Of a DNA stretch of 64,000 nucleotides, positions 50,916 to 60,107 are shown one piece after another (position 1 is the stretch's first letter; the number at the start of each line of letters is the position of its first letter). Location of the stretch: assembly GCA_024235035.1 (NCBI GenBank), contig JACKNE010000010.1, positions 193,581 to 257,580 on the forward strand. Direction: 5' to 3'. The position numbers were made by a program, and so were the translations under genes. Source of the DNA: Gammaproteobacteria bacterium (GTDB taxonomy: Bacteria; Pseudomonadota; Gammaproteobacteria; Competibacterales; Competibacteraceae). Below the pieces are notes generated by a model, which was not told the DNA's origin, did not search any database, and saw only the letters and a list, made by a program, of their open reading frames with translations.

Positions 50916-52488
50916 GAGTCTGTCGGACTAATGAATCAATAAAAGGCATTCGACTCAAAATTTGACAACAGGAGGGCAACAAATCGGCTTTATGCGGTCA
51001 CAATCCGGCGAATTAGGCCGATTCTCCCCCTTTTTGGGCCATCAAGACGCACTCACCCCCGGACTCAGTACGCACAGCCGCTTGAGGTTGTACGCCAGGC
51101 ACACCAACCGCCATTCCCCCTTGACTTTCTCCAAGCCTCGTAAGCCGAATCGCCGAAAGCCCATCACTTCCTTGATGATGCCAAACACCGGTTCCGAGGT
51201 GGTTTTCCGTTGGGCATAGCGCGCTTTACCCTCTGGCGTTTTCAGCCGGTGTTGCATCGCTTGCAGGGGGGTGGGGTTTTCGGGTGGCGCCGGGACCGGC
51301 GCCAGGCGGGCTTCCAGGGCTTCATAGTGCAATTGACGACCCTGTGCGATCAGCGGTTCGATCCCCGCATCCACGACCCGATTGACATTGCTCTCGCTCA
51401 GATAGCCGTTATCCGCATTCAGACCGACGACGCTTCCCAAGCATGTCGGCAATGTGGCCAACTCCGCCAACGCGGGTTCCATCTCTTTTTTATCATTAGG
51501 GTTTTGGGTGAGGTGAGCACCCACAATCAGTCGGCTGCTGACGGTCACGGTCGCCTGGGCGTTGTAAGCTTGAGCAAAGCCCCCGCCGGAGACCGGCATG
51601 ATCCGCGACTCCCCATCCGTGAAATTGACCTGATCCGTCGCCCGGGGTCCTGGGACCGGCGCCTGCGGTGGTTTACCCCCCAGCTTCCGACCTCGCGCCA
51701 CTTCCTTGGCCGCGCGTTCCGCCAGGTTCGCTTCGTAGGCCGCCTGTTCGTCGGCATCCCGTATCGCCGCCCGTCGGCTGATCTCGGCCTTCACTTCGGC
51801 AATCTTGGTCAGCCGGTCCTCTCGCCGTTGCAGTTCCTCCGGCAGATCCACCCGCTCGTCCTCGGCTCCATCTCCCGCCGTCGCCCGCGCCAGCAAGGTC
51901 TGCACTTCCGCCCGTAATTGTTGCTCCAACTGTTCCGCATAGCCCCAACTCATTGCATGATGTTTGCTCGCGTTGGCCATGATCTTGGTGCCGTCCAAGC
52001 TCACGTCTCCCAACTTCAACACCCCCAGCCCTTCCGCCAGCACCAGAATTTGCAGAAACAAGCCTTCCATTTGCGGTAAAAACCGCCGCCGAAACGTGTT
52101 GATGCTATCGTGATCCGGATGCGTTCCGCCGGTGATGTACAACACCGGGATGAGTTCATAGGTCGCCCGCTCGATCTTGCGGCTGGAGAAAATCCCTTTG
52201 ACATAGCAGTAAAACAATAGCGCCAGCAGCATCTTCGGCAGGTAGGGCGCACTCCCACCACCCCGGTACACTGCTTCGATCTCCCCGGTATCCAGCGTCT
52301 CCACCACTTCCACGATAAACCGCGCTAAGTCGTTCCCCGTTAGCCAGCCCTCCATCTCCCCCGGTAGGGTGATTGGTTCACTACGGTCAATCTCCAGAAA
52401 TTGGTTACTCATGAGGGGTCACCTTCGTTCCAGGGTCCAGCGCGCTTGAGTTATTCTAATCCACCTCAGCACTATGTCCGACAGACTC
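50916..52488. mobile_element. IS1182-family insertion sequence in glgB
   Basis: 1573 bp with perfect 13-bp terminal inverted repeats: GAGTCTGTCGGAC (50916-50928) and GTCCGACAGACTC (52476-52488). It carries one transposase gene on the minus strand and is flanked by a 4-bp CTAG duplication. The intact ends, duplication and transposase indicate a recent insertion. Confidence 0.92.
51042..52412 (-). CDS. IS1182-family transposase
   Basis: 456 aa, a DDE transposase with an N-terminal DUF772-type domain (YLPKMLLALLFYCYVKGIFSSRKIER; GTHPDHDSINTFRRRF). The catalytic acidic residues lie in GDVSLDGTKIMANASKH, VVGLNADNGYLSE and TSEPVFGIIKEVMGFRRFGLRG. The frame is uninterrupted and full length, so the element may still be active. 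It is oriented opposite to glgB. Confidence 0.93.
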   Translation of the reverse strand: MSNQFLEIDRSEPITLPGEMEGWLTGNDLARFIVEVVETLDTGEIEAVYRGGGSAPYLPKMLLALLFYCYVKGIFSSRKIERATYELIPVLYITGGTHPDHDSINTFRRRFLPQMEGLFLQILVLAEGLGVLKLGDVSLDGTKIMANASKHHAMSWGYAEQLEQQLRAEVQTLLARATAGDGAEDERVDLPEELQRREDRLTKIAEVKAEISRRAAIRDADEQAAYEANLAERAAKEVARGRKLGGKPPQAPVPGPRATDQVNFTDGESRIMPVSGGGFAQAYNAQATVTVSSRLIVGAHLTQNPNDKKEMEPALAELATLPTCLGSVVGLNADNGYLSESNVNRVVDAGIEPLIAQGRQLHYEALEARLAPVPAPPENPTPLQAMQHRLKTPEGKARYAQRKTTSEPVFGIIKEVMGFRRFGLRGLEKVKGEWRLVCLAYNLKRLCVLSPGVSAS

Positions 52489-55400
52489 CTAGGACCCCAC
52501 TACGACAGCCGAGAGCGGACGCTGACCATTCGCGCTTTTCTACCGCAGGCCGAACGCGCTTACGTATTACCAACCGAGGGACCCGGTAAGCGCGAAATGC
52601 AACGGCTGCATCCGGACGGTTTGTTCGCCATCCACCTGCCGGGCGTGATGAACCTGGATTATCAATTGATGGCGGTCGAAGCCGACGGCCATACCTTCAC
52701 CTTTCATGATCCCTACGCCATTCGCAGCACCTCCTTCACCGAAACCGAGAATCAGGCGCTGCAACAAGGCACGCTCAGCGCCCTCTACAACCGACTGGGC
52801 GCGCATCCCACCACTAAGGGCGGAGTCGTCGGGGTGAATTTCGCCTTGTGGGCGCCCCATGCCAGCCGGGTCAGCGTGGTAGGCACCTTCAATCAGTGGG
52901 ACGGACGCCGGCATCTCATGGAACGCCATACCTGCGGCGTCTGGGAAGTCTTCGTGCCGGGCATCGGCCCCGGCGATCTATACAAATTCGAGATTCGCAA
53001 CGCTGAAGGCGCGGCGTTCCTCAAGACCGACCCATTGGCATGGCAAGCCGAGGTCTATCCTAGCACTGCCGCATTCGTCTGCGACCTTCAGCATCTCCAC
53101 GCCTGGGCCGATGCCGCCTGGATGGCGCGAGCCGCGGAAACGCCCGCTTGGACGCTGCCCGTCGCCATACATCGAGTCACACTCGACGAGAACACCAGCT
53201 ACCGTCAGTTGCAAGATCACCTTTTGCCGCAATTGTCGGCATGGCGGTGTACGCACGTCGAACTGGCCTTCTGGGCGCCCGGCGAAACCGTCGCCAGCTA
53301 CTTTGCGCCCAATCCACGCCATGGCCGACCGGAGGAATTCATGGCGTTCATCGACGCCTGTCACCAACACCAAATCGGGGTGATTCTCGACTGGATTCCG
53401 CCTCTGATCCCGCGTGAGGGTCAGGAATTGACCTGGTTCGATGGGACCCGGATTTACGATGTGGACGTGCCGGGTCAGCCCGAAAGCCTGGCCTTCAATC
53501 TGGAACGGCCCGAAATTCGCAATTTTCTGGCGGCCAACGCGCAATTCTGGCGGCAGGTCTATCATGTGGACGCACTGCGCACCGATGCGCGTACCTTTGC
53601 CGCTCGGCTGGAAAGACAGCCAAGCGTCGCAACGTTGCCATGCCTGTTGACGGAACCATCGCCGCAACCCACCCTGAGCGCGCCCGAGCGTGACGCTTTG
53701 GTGCAAGGGCGGCATGCCCATCCCCATGCACTGCTGGGGCCGCATCCACTCGACGAGCCGGGTCTGCAGGTCGTGCGCGCCTTCCTGCCGGATGCGGAAT
53801 CGCCTTACCTATTGCCTGATGATCATCCGCAACGGCTGTATCCTCTGCCGCCGCTGTATGCCGGCGGGCTGTTTGAAACGATCGTGGTCGCCGGCTCGGA
53901 ACCGTTCCGTTACCAACTCGGCGCCACGGAGCATGGCCAGTTTCATACTTTCGCTGATCCTTACGCGACCACCTTCTCGATGCTCAGCGACCAGGACTGC
54001 CATCTGTTCGCTGAGGGGAACCATTACCAGATTTACCAGAATCTAGGCGCGCACCCTAGCGAAGTCGATGGCCGGCGCGGCGTCAACTTCGCAGTCTGGG
54101 CGCCTAACGCCCAGCGGGTCAGCGTCGTCGGCGGCTTCAACCATTGGGATGGGCGTCGCCATCCGATGCGCTTGCGGCCCGGCTCGGGGATTTGGGAGCT
54201 GTTCGTGCCCGGCTTGGCCGAAGGCGATTTGTACAAGTTCGAAATCCTGGCCCGCAACGGCAATATTTTCCTGAAAACCGATCCGGTGGCTTTCCATACC
54301 GAGACGCCGCCCGGCACCGCCAGCGTGGTCTACGATCAGGCCGGCAAACATGCCTGGCGCGATGGCGAGTGGATGCAGCGGCGGGCGCGCACCAGTGCTT
54401 GGGCGCAGCCAGTGGCGATTTACGAGGTGCATGCCGGTTCCTGGCGACGCCAGCCGGATGGAACCTTCCTCTCTTACCGGGAATTGGCCGATCAGTTGAT
54501 TCCCTATGTGCTGGAGATGGGCTTCACCCATATCGAATTTCTGCCGCTGGCCGAGCATCCCTACGGTCCCTCCTGGGGTTATCAGATCTCCAACTTCTAC
54601 GCGCCGACCGCCCGTTTCGGTCGCCCGGACGATCTGATGGAGTTGATCGACCGCTGCCACCAGAACGGGATCGGCGTCATTCTCGATTGGGTGCCGGCGC
54701 ATTTCCCGAAAGACGCCCACGCCATGGCTTGGTTCGATGGCACCTGCGTTTACGAGCACGCCGACCCGCGCCAAGGCGAACATCCCGACTGGGGGACATT
54801 GATCTTCAACTATGGCCGCCACGAGGTGGAGAATTTCCTGATCGCCAACGCTTTGTACTGGCTGGACACCTTCCACTTCGACGGGCTGCGGGTCGATGCG
54901 GTGGCCTCCATGCTGTACCTGGATTATTCCAAGAAAGATTGGATTCCCAACAAGTACGGCGGCAACGAGAATCTGGAGGCGATCGAGTTCATCAAGCACA
55001 CCAACGCAGTCGTGCACGCTCGCTTCCCTGGCGTGATGATGATCGCCGAAGAGTCTACCGCCTGGCCGAATGTGTCGCGACCGACCGATGTCGGCGGGCT
55101 GGGCTTTGGCTTCAAATGGAACATGGGCTGGATGCATGATGTGCTGTCCTATCTGAAGAATGAGCCGGTGCATCGCCGCTACCATCACGACAAGCTGACT
55201 TTCAGCATCGTTTACGCCTTCAATGAAAACTTCATCCTGTCGCTATCGCACGATGAGGTCGTGCATCTGAAGAAATCGCTGCTGGGCAAGATGCCTGGTA
55301 ACGAGCGGCAGCAATTCGCCAACTTGCGCTTGTTGTATGCTTTCATGTACGGGCACCCCGGCAAGAAGTTGCTGTTCATGGGGGGGGAATTCGGCCAGCC

Positions 55401-55872
55401 GGGCGAGTGGAATCACGATGGGGAGTTGGATTGGAAACAATCGCGCTTGCCGCCACACCAGGCCTTACAGCGTTTCGTCGCGGCGTTGAACAAACTGTAT
55501 GCGCGGGAGCCAGCCTTGCATCAGATGGATTTTCACGGCGCCGGTTTTGGCTGGTTGGATGCCAATGGGGCAGAGACCAACGTGCTGGCTTTCCAGCGCA
55601 AGGCCCGCGATCCGCGCGATGTGCTGCTATGCGTGCTGAATTTCTCCGATATGCCGCGTCCGCATTATCGGATCGGTGTGCCGTATCCGGTGGAGTATCG
55701 GCAGTTGTTGCACAGCGATGCTCGGGAGTATGGCGGTTCCGGCTTGACGCTGCCGGGCGGCGCGGCCCAGGCCGAGGAATTTTCCAGCCATGGTTTTCCC
55801 TTCTCGCTGGTGCTCGATTTGCCGCCGCTCAGCGCCGTGGTGCTGAAACCAGCGCCGCTGTTAGTTGAGTAG
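52474..55872 (+). CDS. glgB: 1,4-alpha-glucan branching enzyme, IS-restarted and internally duplicated
   Basis: 1132 aa as read from the ATG inside the IS end (MSDRL is IS-encoded, then native GlgB). Uninterrupted, it would be about 1147 aa against about 730 for typical GlgB. Residues about 10-420 are a degenerate first copy: N1 region, CBM48 (GVNFALWAPHASRVSVVGTF) and half a GH13 barrel ending at DALRTDARTFA. From about 430 a complete GlgB follows: CBM48 (GVNFAVWAPNAQRVSVVGGF), then the nucleophile Asp in DGLRVDAVASML, the acid Glu in MMIAEESTAWPNVS and the Asp in LSHDEVVH. Role: alpha-1,6 branching of glycogen. The new start lacks a clear ribosome site, so expression may be poor. Confidence 0.9.
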   Translation: MSDRLLGPHYDSRERTLTIRAFLPQAERAYVLPTEGPGKREMQRLHPDGLFAIHLPGVMNLDYQLMAVEADGHTFTFHDPYAIRSTSFTETENQALQQGTLSALYNRLGAHPTTKGGVVGVNFALWAPHASRVSVVGTFNQWDGRRHLMERHTCGVWEVFVPGIGPGDLYKFEIRNAEGAAFLKTDPLAWQAEVYPSTAAFVCDLQHLHAWADAAWMARAAETPAWTLPVAIHRVTLDENTSYRQLQDHLLPQLSAWRCTHVELAFWAPGETVASYFAPNPRHGRPEEFMAFIDACHQHQIGVILDWIPPLIPREGQELTWFDGTRIYDVDVPGQPESLAFNLERPEIRNFLAANAQFWRQVYHVDALRTDARTFAARLERQPSVATLPCLLTEPSPQPTLSAPERDALVQGRHAHPHALLGPHPLDEPGLQVVRAFLPDAESPYLLPDDHPQRLYPLPPLYAGGLFETIVVAGSEPFRYQLGATEHGQFHTFADPYATTFSMLSDQDCHLFAEGNHYQIYQNLGAHPSEVDGRRGVNFAVWAPNAQRVSVVGGFNHWDGRRHPMRLRPGSGIWELFVPGLAEGDLYKFEILARNGNIFLKTDPVAFHTETPPGTASVVYDQAGKHAWRDGEWMQRRARTSAWAQPVAIYEVHAGSWRRQPDGTFLSYRELADQLIPYVLEMGFTHIEFLPLAEHPYGPSWGYQISNFYAPTARFGRPDDLMELIDRCHQNGIGVILDWVPAHFPKDAHAMAWFDGTCVYEHADPRQGEHPDWGTLIFNYGRHEVENFLIANALYWLDTFHFDGLRVDAVASMLYLDYSKKDWIPNKYGGNENLEAIEFIKHTNAVVHARFPGVMMIAEESTAWPNVSRPTDVGGLGFGFKWNMGWMHDVLSYLKNEPVHRRYHHDKLTFSIVYAFNENFILSLSHDEVVHLKKSLLGKMPGNERQQFANLRLLYAFMYGHPGKKLLFMGGEFGQPGEWNHDGELDWKQSRLPPHQALQRFVAALNKLYAREPALHQMDFHGAGFGWLDANGAETNVLAFQRKARDPRDVLLCVLNFSDMPRPHYRIGVPYPVEYRQLLHSDAREYGGSGLTLPGGAAQAEEFSSHGFPFSLVLDLPPLSAVVLKPAPLLVE
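52489..52492. repeat. Target site duplication, right copy
   Basis: CTAG, matching 50912-50915. Confidence 0.85.
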
Positions 55873-55949
55873 GTTGGGCTGAGAAACGAAGCCCAACCGA
55901 TTGAAATTGAGAAATTTGTTGGGCTTCGCTGCACTCAGCACCAACCTAC
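55869..55949. repeat. 81-bp intergenic element with nested inverted repeats
   Basis: The outer arms GTAGGTTGG-GCTGAG and CTCAGC-ACCAACCTAC match except for one extra base. The inner arms CGAAGCCCAAC (55887-55897) and GTTGGGCTTCG (55918-55928) are perfect. It overlaps the glgB stop and may also terminate glgB and convergent trpS. It shares its core with 32263-32302 and its layout with 39225-39303. Confidence 0.72.
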
Positions 55950-55964
55950 CTGGAGAGGCGACCC

Positions 55965-56975
55965 TTACCGGTGACCCAACGGCTGAATCCCTACCGCCCG
56001 CCGCAATTCCTGCAAGAACGGCGCGCTGTATTCTCGCGCCCGCGCCGCGCCGCGCTTGAGAATCTGCTCGATGTGATCTGGTGTTTGGATCAGTTCCTGA
56101 TAGCGTTGACGAGGTTCACTCAATCGGGTGTTCAAATACTCGAACAACAGTTGCTTCATCTCGCCCCAGGCGATGCCCTGCGCGTAGCGTTCGCGCAGCG
56201 CCGCCGCTTCTTCCAGCGTCGCGAACGCTTGATAAATCTGAAACAGGGTGCAGGTGTCGGGGTCCTTGGGGGCTTCCGGCGGCAATGAGTTGGTCTTGAT
56301 CCGCATCACCAGCTTGCGCAGCGCTTTTTCCGGCTCGAACAGCGGGATGGTGTTGCCATAGCTCTTGCTCATCTTGCGCCCGTCCAGCCCAACCAGCACC
56401 GCCGCTCTTTCTTCTACCACTGCCTCGGGTAGGACGAAATGTTCGCCGTACAGGTGGTTGAAACGGGCGGCGATGTCACGGGCCATTTCCAGATGCTGAA
56501 TCTGGTCCTTGCCGACCGGTATCTTGCTCGCCTTGAACATGAGAATGTCCGCCGCCATCAGGATCGGGTAGCAAAACAGGCCCATGCTGACACCCTTGTC
56601 CGGGTCCTTGTCCGGATCGGCCATGTTCTCGGCGACCGCCGCCTTGTAGGCATGGGCGCGATTCATCAGTCCCTTGGCGGTCACGCAGGTGATGATCCAG
56701 GTCAGCTCCAGGATTTCCGGGATGTCGGTTTGGGCGTAGAAGATGACGTTTTCGACATCCAAGCCGAGGGCCAGCCAGGTCGCGGCGACTTCCAGACGGG
56801 AGCGGTGGACCAGCGCCGGGTCCTGGCATTTGACCAGAGCGTGATAGTCCGCCAGGAAGTAGAACGATTGCACGTCCTGGCGGCGGCTGGCTTCGATGGC
56901 CGGCAGGATCGCACCGACATAGTTGCCCAGGTGTGGGGTTCCGGTAGTCGTGATACCGGTCAGCGTGATTTCCAT
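55965..56975 (-). CDS. trpS: Tryptophanyl-tRNA synthetase
   Basis: Charges tRNA-Trp. A class I synthetase of 336 aa with the HIGH-equivalent TGTPHLGNYVGAI near the start and GRKMSKSYGNTI (KMSKS loop). MGLFCYPILMAADILMF and VPVGKDQ-type IPVGKDQIQHLEMARDIA are TrpRS signatures. It lies 28 bases downstream of a site-2 protease gene on the same strand, a common gammaproteobacterial pairing. Confidence 0.95.
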   Translation of the reverse strand: MEITLTGITTTGTPHLGNYVGAILPAIEASRRQDVQSFYFLADYHALVKCQDPALVHRSRLEVAATWLALGLDVENVIFYAQTDIPEILELTWIITCVTAKGLMNRAHAYKAAVAENMADPDKDPDKGVSMGLFCYPILMAADILMFKASKIPVGKDQIQHLEMARDIAARFNHLYGEHFVLPEAVVEERAAVLVGLDGRKMSKSYGNTIPLFEPEKALRKLVMRIKTNSLPPEAPKDPDTCTLFQIYQAFATLEEAAALRERYAQGIAWGEMKQLLFEYLNTRLSEPRQRYQELIQTPDHIEQILKRGAARAREYSAPFLQELRRAVGIQPLGHR

Positions 56976-57003
56976 GGGATAACGGCCATAAGCTCGAATG
57001 AGA

Positions 57004-57654
57004 TCAGAAGAAGAACAAGGTCAGGATGAAATGGCGGATGCCGTTGACGATCGGCATCAGGGCGTTGAACAGGCCGAGCGCCAGCAGCGCCACCAGGATG
57101 ATCAACCCATAAGGCTCCATTCGCGCCATCATCTCGCCCGCGCGATTCGGCAGGATACCGGCCAGCACCCGCGAGCCATCCAGCGGTGGGACCGGCACCA
57201 GGTTAAGAACGCCCAACATGACGTTCACGTCGATACCGGCTGCGCCCATCATCAGCAAGGGGTTGCCCAGCCAGGGCAGCTCGGCTTGCAAGTGGTAGCC
57301 GATGGTCATCATCAGCGCCCAGCCCAGCGCCATGATCAAATTGGCGCTGGGACCGGCCAGCGCCACCAGCGCCATGTCGCGTTTGGGCTGGCGCAAACGA
57401 TGGTAATTGACCGGCACCGGCTTGGCCCAACCGAAGATGAAGCCACCGAAAATAGCTAACAGGGCCGGCACTAGCACTGTGCCAATCGGGTCGATGTGGC
57501 GCAATGGGTTGAGGCTGAGTCGGCCTTGGGATTGGGCGGTGGCGTCGCCACAGCGCAACGCCACCCAGCCGTGGGCCACTTCATGCAGGGTGATCGCCAG
57601 CAGCAGTGGCGGCGCCAGCACGATCAGGAGTTGAATCGTCGTGAGTTCTTGCAT
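57004..57654 (-). CDS. Site-2-protease-like M50 membrane metallopeptidase
   Basis: 216 aa with about five to six membrane segments. The zinc-binding HExxH lies in TLHEVAHGWVALRCGD and the second ligand motif is NLVPVPPLDGSRVLAGI. This is the compact M50 form often found next to trpS. It is likely an intramembrane protease, but the substrate is unknown. It is probably co-transcribed with trpS. Confidence 0.9.
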   Translation of the reverse strand: MQELTTIQLLIVLAPPLLLAITLHEVAHGWVALRCGDATAQSQGRLSLNPLRHIDPIGTVLVPALLAIFGGFIFGWAKPVPVNYHRLRQPKRDMALVALAGPSANLIMALGWALMMTIGYHLQAELPWLGNPLLMMGAAGIDVNVMLGVLNLVPVPPLDGSRVLAGILPNRAGEMMARMEPYGLIILVALLALGLFNALMPIVNGIRHFILTLFFF

Positions 57655-57698
57655 CGGGCAATTATACGCAGCCTACCCGGTCGCGGACTATAGCCGAT

Positions 57699-59924
57699 TC
57701 AGTGTCCGACGTTGGGATGCGACATGGCTTGGATGACCGAGCGCAGTTCCAGCCACCACTGTTTCAATGGCCGCCGGTTGACGACATCGACCATGTCCGT
57801 CATCTGCTTGATGGGGAAAGTGGCCAACTTGCCTTCGGTCAAACCGATAAACGCGCCTCCCGCCGAACTGCGCTCCAATTCCCCAGTGAGAAAGTCGATG
57901 CCATAGGCCGCCAGTCGGGTGGCGAGAATCCGGTCGAACGGCGAGGGATTGTCGCCTTGCTGAATATGGCCTAGCACCGCTTGGCGCACATCGAACAGGT
58001 GATTGCCTTCCTCTTCGAACAAGCGGGCCAGAAAATCCGTCGTGTATTGCGCATTGGCATATTCGTTCCGGATCGTCAAATAGAAGCGCCGCCCACCCTG
58101 GAAGCTGTCGATCATCTGCTCCACATCGGTCTGCAAATCCTTGAGGGTGATGCCCTCCTCGGGCAGGTAAATACGTTCGGCGCCACCCGCCAAGCCGCTC
58201 ATCATGGCCAGATAACCGCAATGCCGACCCATGACCTCGACCACGAAGCAGCGTCGCGCCGCCATCGCCGATCGCTTGATGCGATCGAGCGCTTCGACGA
58301 TGACGTTGAGGGCGGTGTCGGCGCCGATGCTCAAATCCGATCCTGGCAGGTTGTTGTCGATGGTGGCCGGTAGGCAGACCATCGGAATCTTGAAGGCCGG
58401 ATAGCGTTCCCGCTCACTGTCTAGCCGATGCAATGCCTGGTAAGCCTTCCAGCCGCCGATGACCATCAAGGCATCGACCCCGTGGGTTTCCAGCGAGCGG
58501 GCCACGGCGTAAAGCTGTTCGGTCGTGGGAGTTTGCCGGCTGGCGCCCAGTTCAGCCCCACCCAGCGCAGTCCAACCCTCGACGTCGCCCCAGGTGAGTT
58601 CCTCGATGCGCCCATCGACCAGTCCGGCAAAGCTGCCACGGACTCCCAGCATGACATGCCCGCGATCACGACCCAGACGCACGGCAGCCCGCGCAGCGGT
58701 ATTCATGCCCGGCGCCAAGCCGCCGCCATGCAATACGGCGATCCGGCGCGGACGAACCGGCGGCGTCACGCTGGGCAGCGCTTCGGCCATGGCCCTGAAA
58801 GTTTTGGTCATCTCGGTAAAGCTGCCGCCGCGCAGCTCTACGGCCTTGACGTAATCCTGTTCGGCGATGGTCCGGGCTATTGCCCGGGTCTGTTCGACGC
58901 ATTGCATCAAGGGTAACCGTCGCACCCGGTTATAGCGGACGCCGATGAGTTGTGGCTCGCTGTCCGGCGTGGCCGCCAACAGCTCCTGAACCGCTGCGTG
59001 GCCAACCAGGGTGCTCATCCAGCGATCATAGGCGCTGGGCGTGCCGCCACGCTGGACATGACCGAGAATGGTCACGCGCGTATCTTCGCCCAGCCGTTCT
59101 TCCAGAACCTGGCGGATATAGTCACCGCTGATGCGATGGCCGGCCCGATCGGTCGCGCCTTCAGCCACCACGACGATACTGTCGCGGCGACCGGCGGCCC
59201 GGCCATGACGCAACAACTCGCACATGCGGCCTTCCCAACCTTCCATCGGAGGATATTCGGGGATAAGCACATAGTCAGCGCCGCCGGCGATGGCGCTGGT
59301 CAGCGCCAGGTAGCCACAATGCCGACCCATCACCTCGACCACGAAGCTGCGCTGATGGCTGGCGGCGGTGCTGGTCAGCGCATCGATGGCTTCGGTGATT
59401 CGGTGCAAGGCGGAATCGGCGCCGATGGTCATGTCGGTGCCGACCATGTCGTTGTCGATAGACCCCACCAGACCGACGATCATCAACGCTGGATGCGCCT
59501 GAGCGGTCGCTACATCGATCTCTCCAGCCTCGACCAGTTCGCTCAGCAATTCCGGCCATTCCTGACGAAACAAGTTGGCGCCGGTCAGGCTACCATCGCC
59601 GCCGATGATCACCAACCGGTCGATGCCGCACTGGAGGAGGTTACGCGCGGCGCGTCGGCGACCTTCCCGTTCGCGAAACGCCGGGCAGCGGGCCGTACCG
59701 ATGACCGTACCACCTCGGTGCAGAACGCTGCCCATGTCGTCCCAGGACAGAGGTCGAACGCGGTCACCGCCGTCCACCATGCCTTGATAGCCTTCGTAGA
59801 TGGCATGGACGGCAGCGCCTTCCTGGAGTGCAGTGCGAACGACAGCGCGGACGGCGGCATTCATGCCTTGGGCGTCGCCGCCGCTGGTCAGAACACCGAT
59901 ACTGATGGTGGGATGCTGAGACAT
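57699..59924 (-). CDS. Eukaryote-type two-domain 6-phosphofructokinase
   Basis: 741 aa made of two PFK domains (about 1-385 and 395-741). The first is catalytically complete: GGDGS (109-112 region) for ATP and SIDNDMVGTDMTIG with the catalytic Asp. In the second, GGDGS is replaced by GGWKA and TIDND by TIDNN. The second domain otherwise follows the animal/fungal C-terminal half closely (NNLPGSDLSIGADTALN, YTTDFLARLFEEEGNHLFD, LGHIQQGDNPSPFDR). This active-plus-regulatory arrangement is typical of eukaryotic PFK and rare in bacteria. Bacterial PfkA is a single domain of about 320 aa. Role: fructose-6-phosphate phosphorylation in glycolysis, likely allosteric. Confidence 0.9.
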   Translation of the reverse strand: MSQHPTISIGVLTSGGDAQGMNAAVRAVVRTALQEGAAVHAIYEGYQGMVDGGDRVRPLSWDDMGSVLHRGGTVIGTARCPAFREREGRRRAARNLLQCGIDRLVIIGGDGSLTGANLFRQEWPELLSELVEAGEIDVATAQAHPALMIVGLVGSIDNDMVGTDMTIGADSALHRITEAIDALTSTAASHQRSFVVEVMGRHCGYLALTSAIAGGADYVLIPEYPPMEGWEGRMCELLRHGRAAGRRDSIVVVAEGATDRAGHRISGDYIRQVLEERLGEDTRVTILGHVQRGGTPSAYDRWMSTLVGHAAVQELLAATPDSEPQLIGVRYNRVRRLPLMQCVEQTRAIARTIAEQDYVKAVELRGGSFTEMTKTFRAMAEALPSVTPPVRPRRIAVLHGGGLAPGMNTAARAAVRLGRDRGHVMLGVRGSFAGLVDGRIEELTWGDVEGWTALGGAELGASRQTPTTEQLYAVARSLETHGVDALMVIGGWKAYQALHRLDSERERYPAFKIPMVCLPATIDNNLPGSDLSIGADTALNVIVEALDRIKRSAMAARRCFVVEVMGRHCGYLAMMSGLAGGAERIYLPEEGITLKDLQTDVEQMIDSFQGGRRFYLTIRNEYANAQYTTDFLARLFEEEGNHLFDVRQAVLGHIQQGDNPSPFDRILATRLAAYGIDFLTGELERSSAGGAFIGLTEGKLATFPIKQMTDMVDVVNRRPLKQWWLELRSVIQAMSHPNVGH

Positions 59925-60107
59925 GGGTCGAGATTTCCTTAAACGGATAGATGGAAGAGATCCAGTTTAATCTGGCTTTTTAACCGATGGATTAACGTGG
60001 CCGATCTTGCGACGAAGTCGCCCAGGCAAGGAATCCGAGTTTGCAATCAGAAATCGCTATGATGTTGAAAATCAACATGAACAGGCGAGATGTCCATTCT
60101 ATGCCGG

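Noticed and set aside
54043..55188. 381-codon minus-strand open frame across glgB
   Set aside because: It lies antisense to conserved GH13 motifs; the frame is open because of high-GC codon bias and shows no domain of its own.
58950..59942. 330-codon plus-strand open frame
   Set aside because: Antisense shadow of the phosphofructokinase gene.
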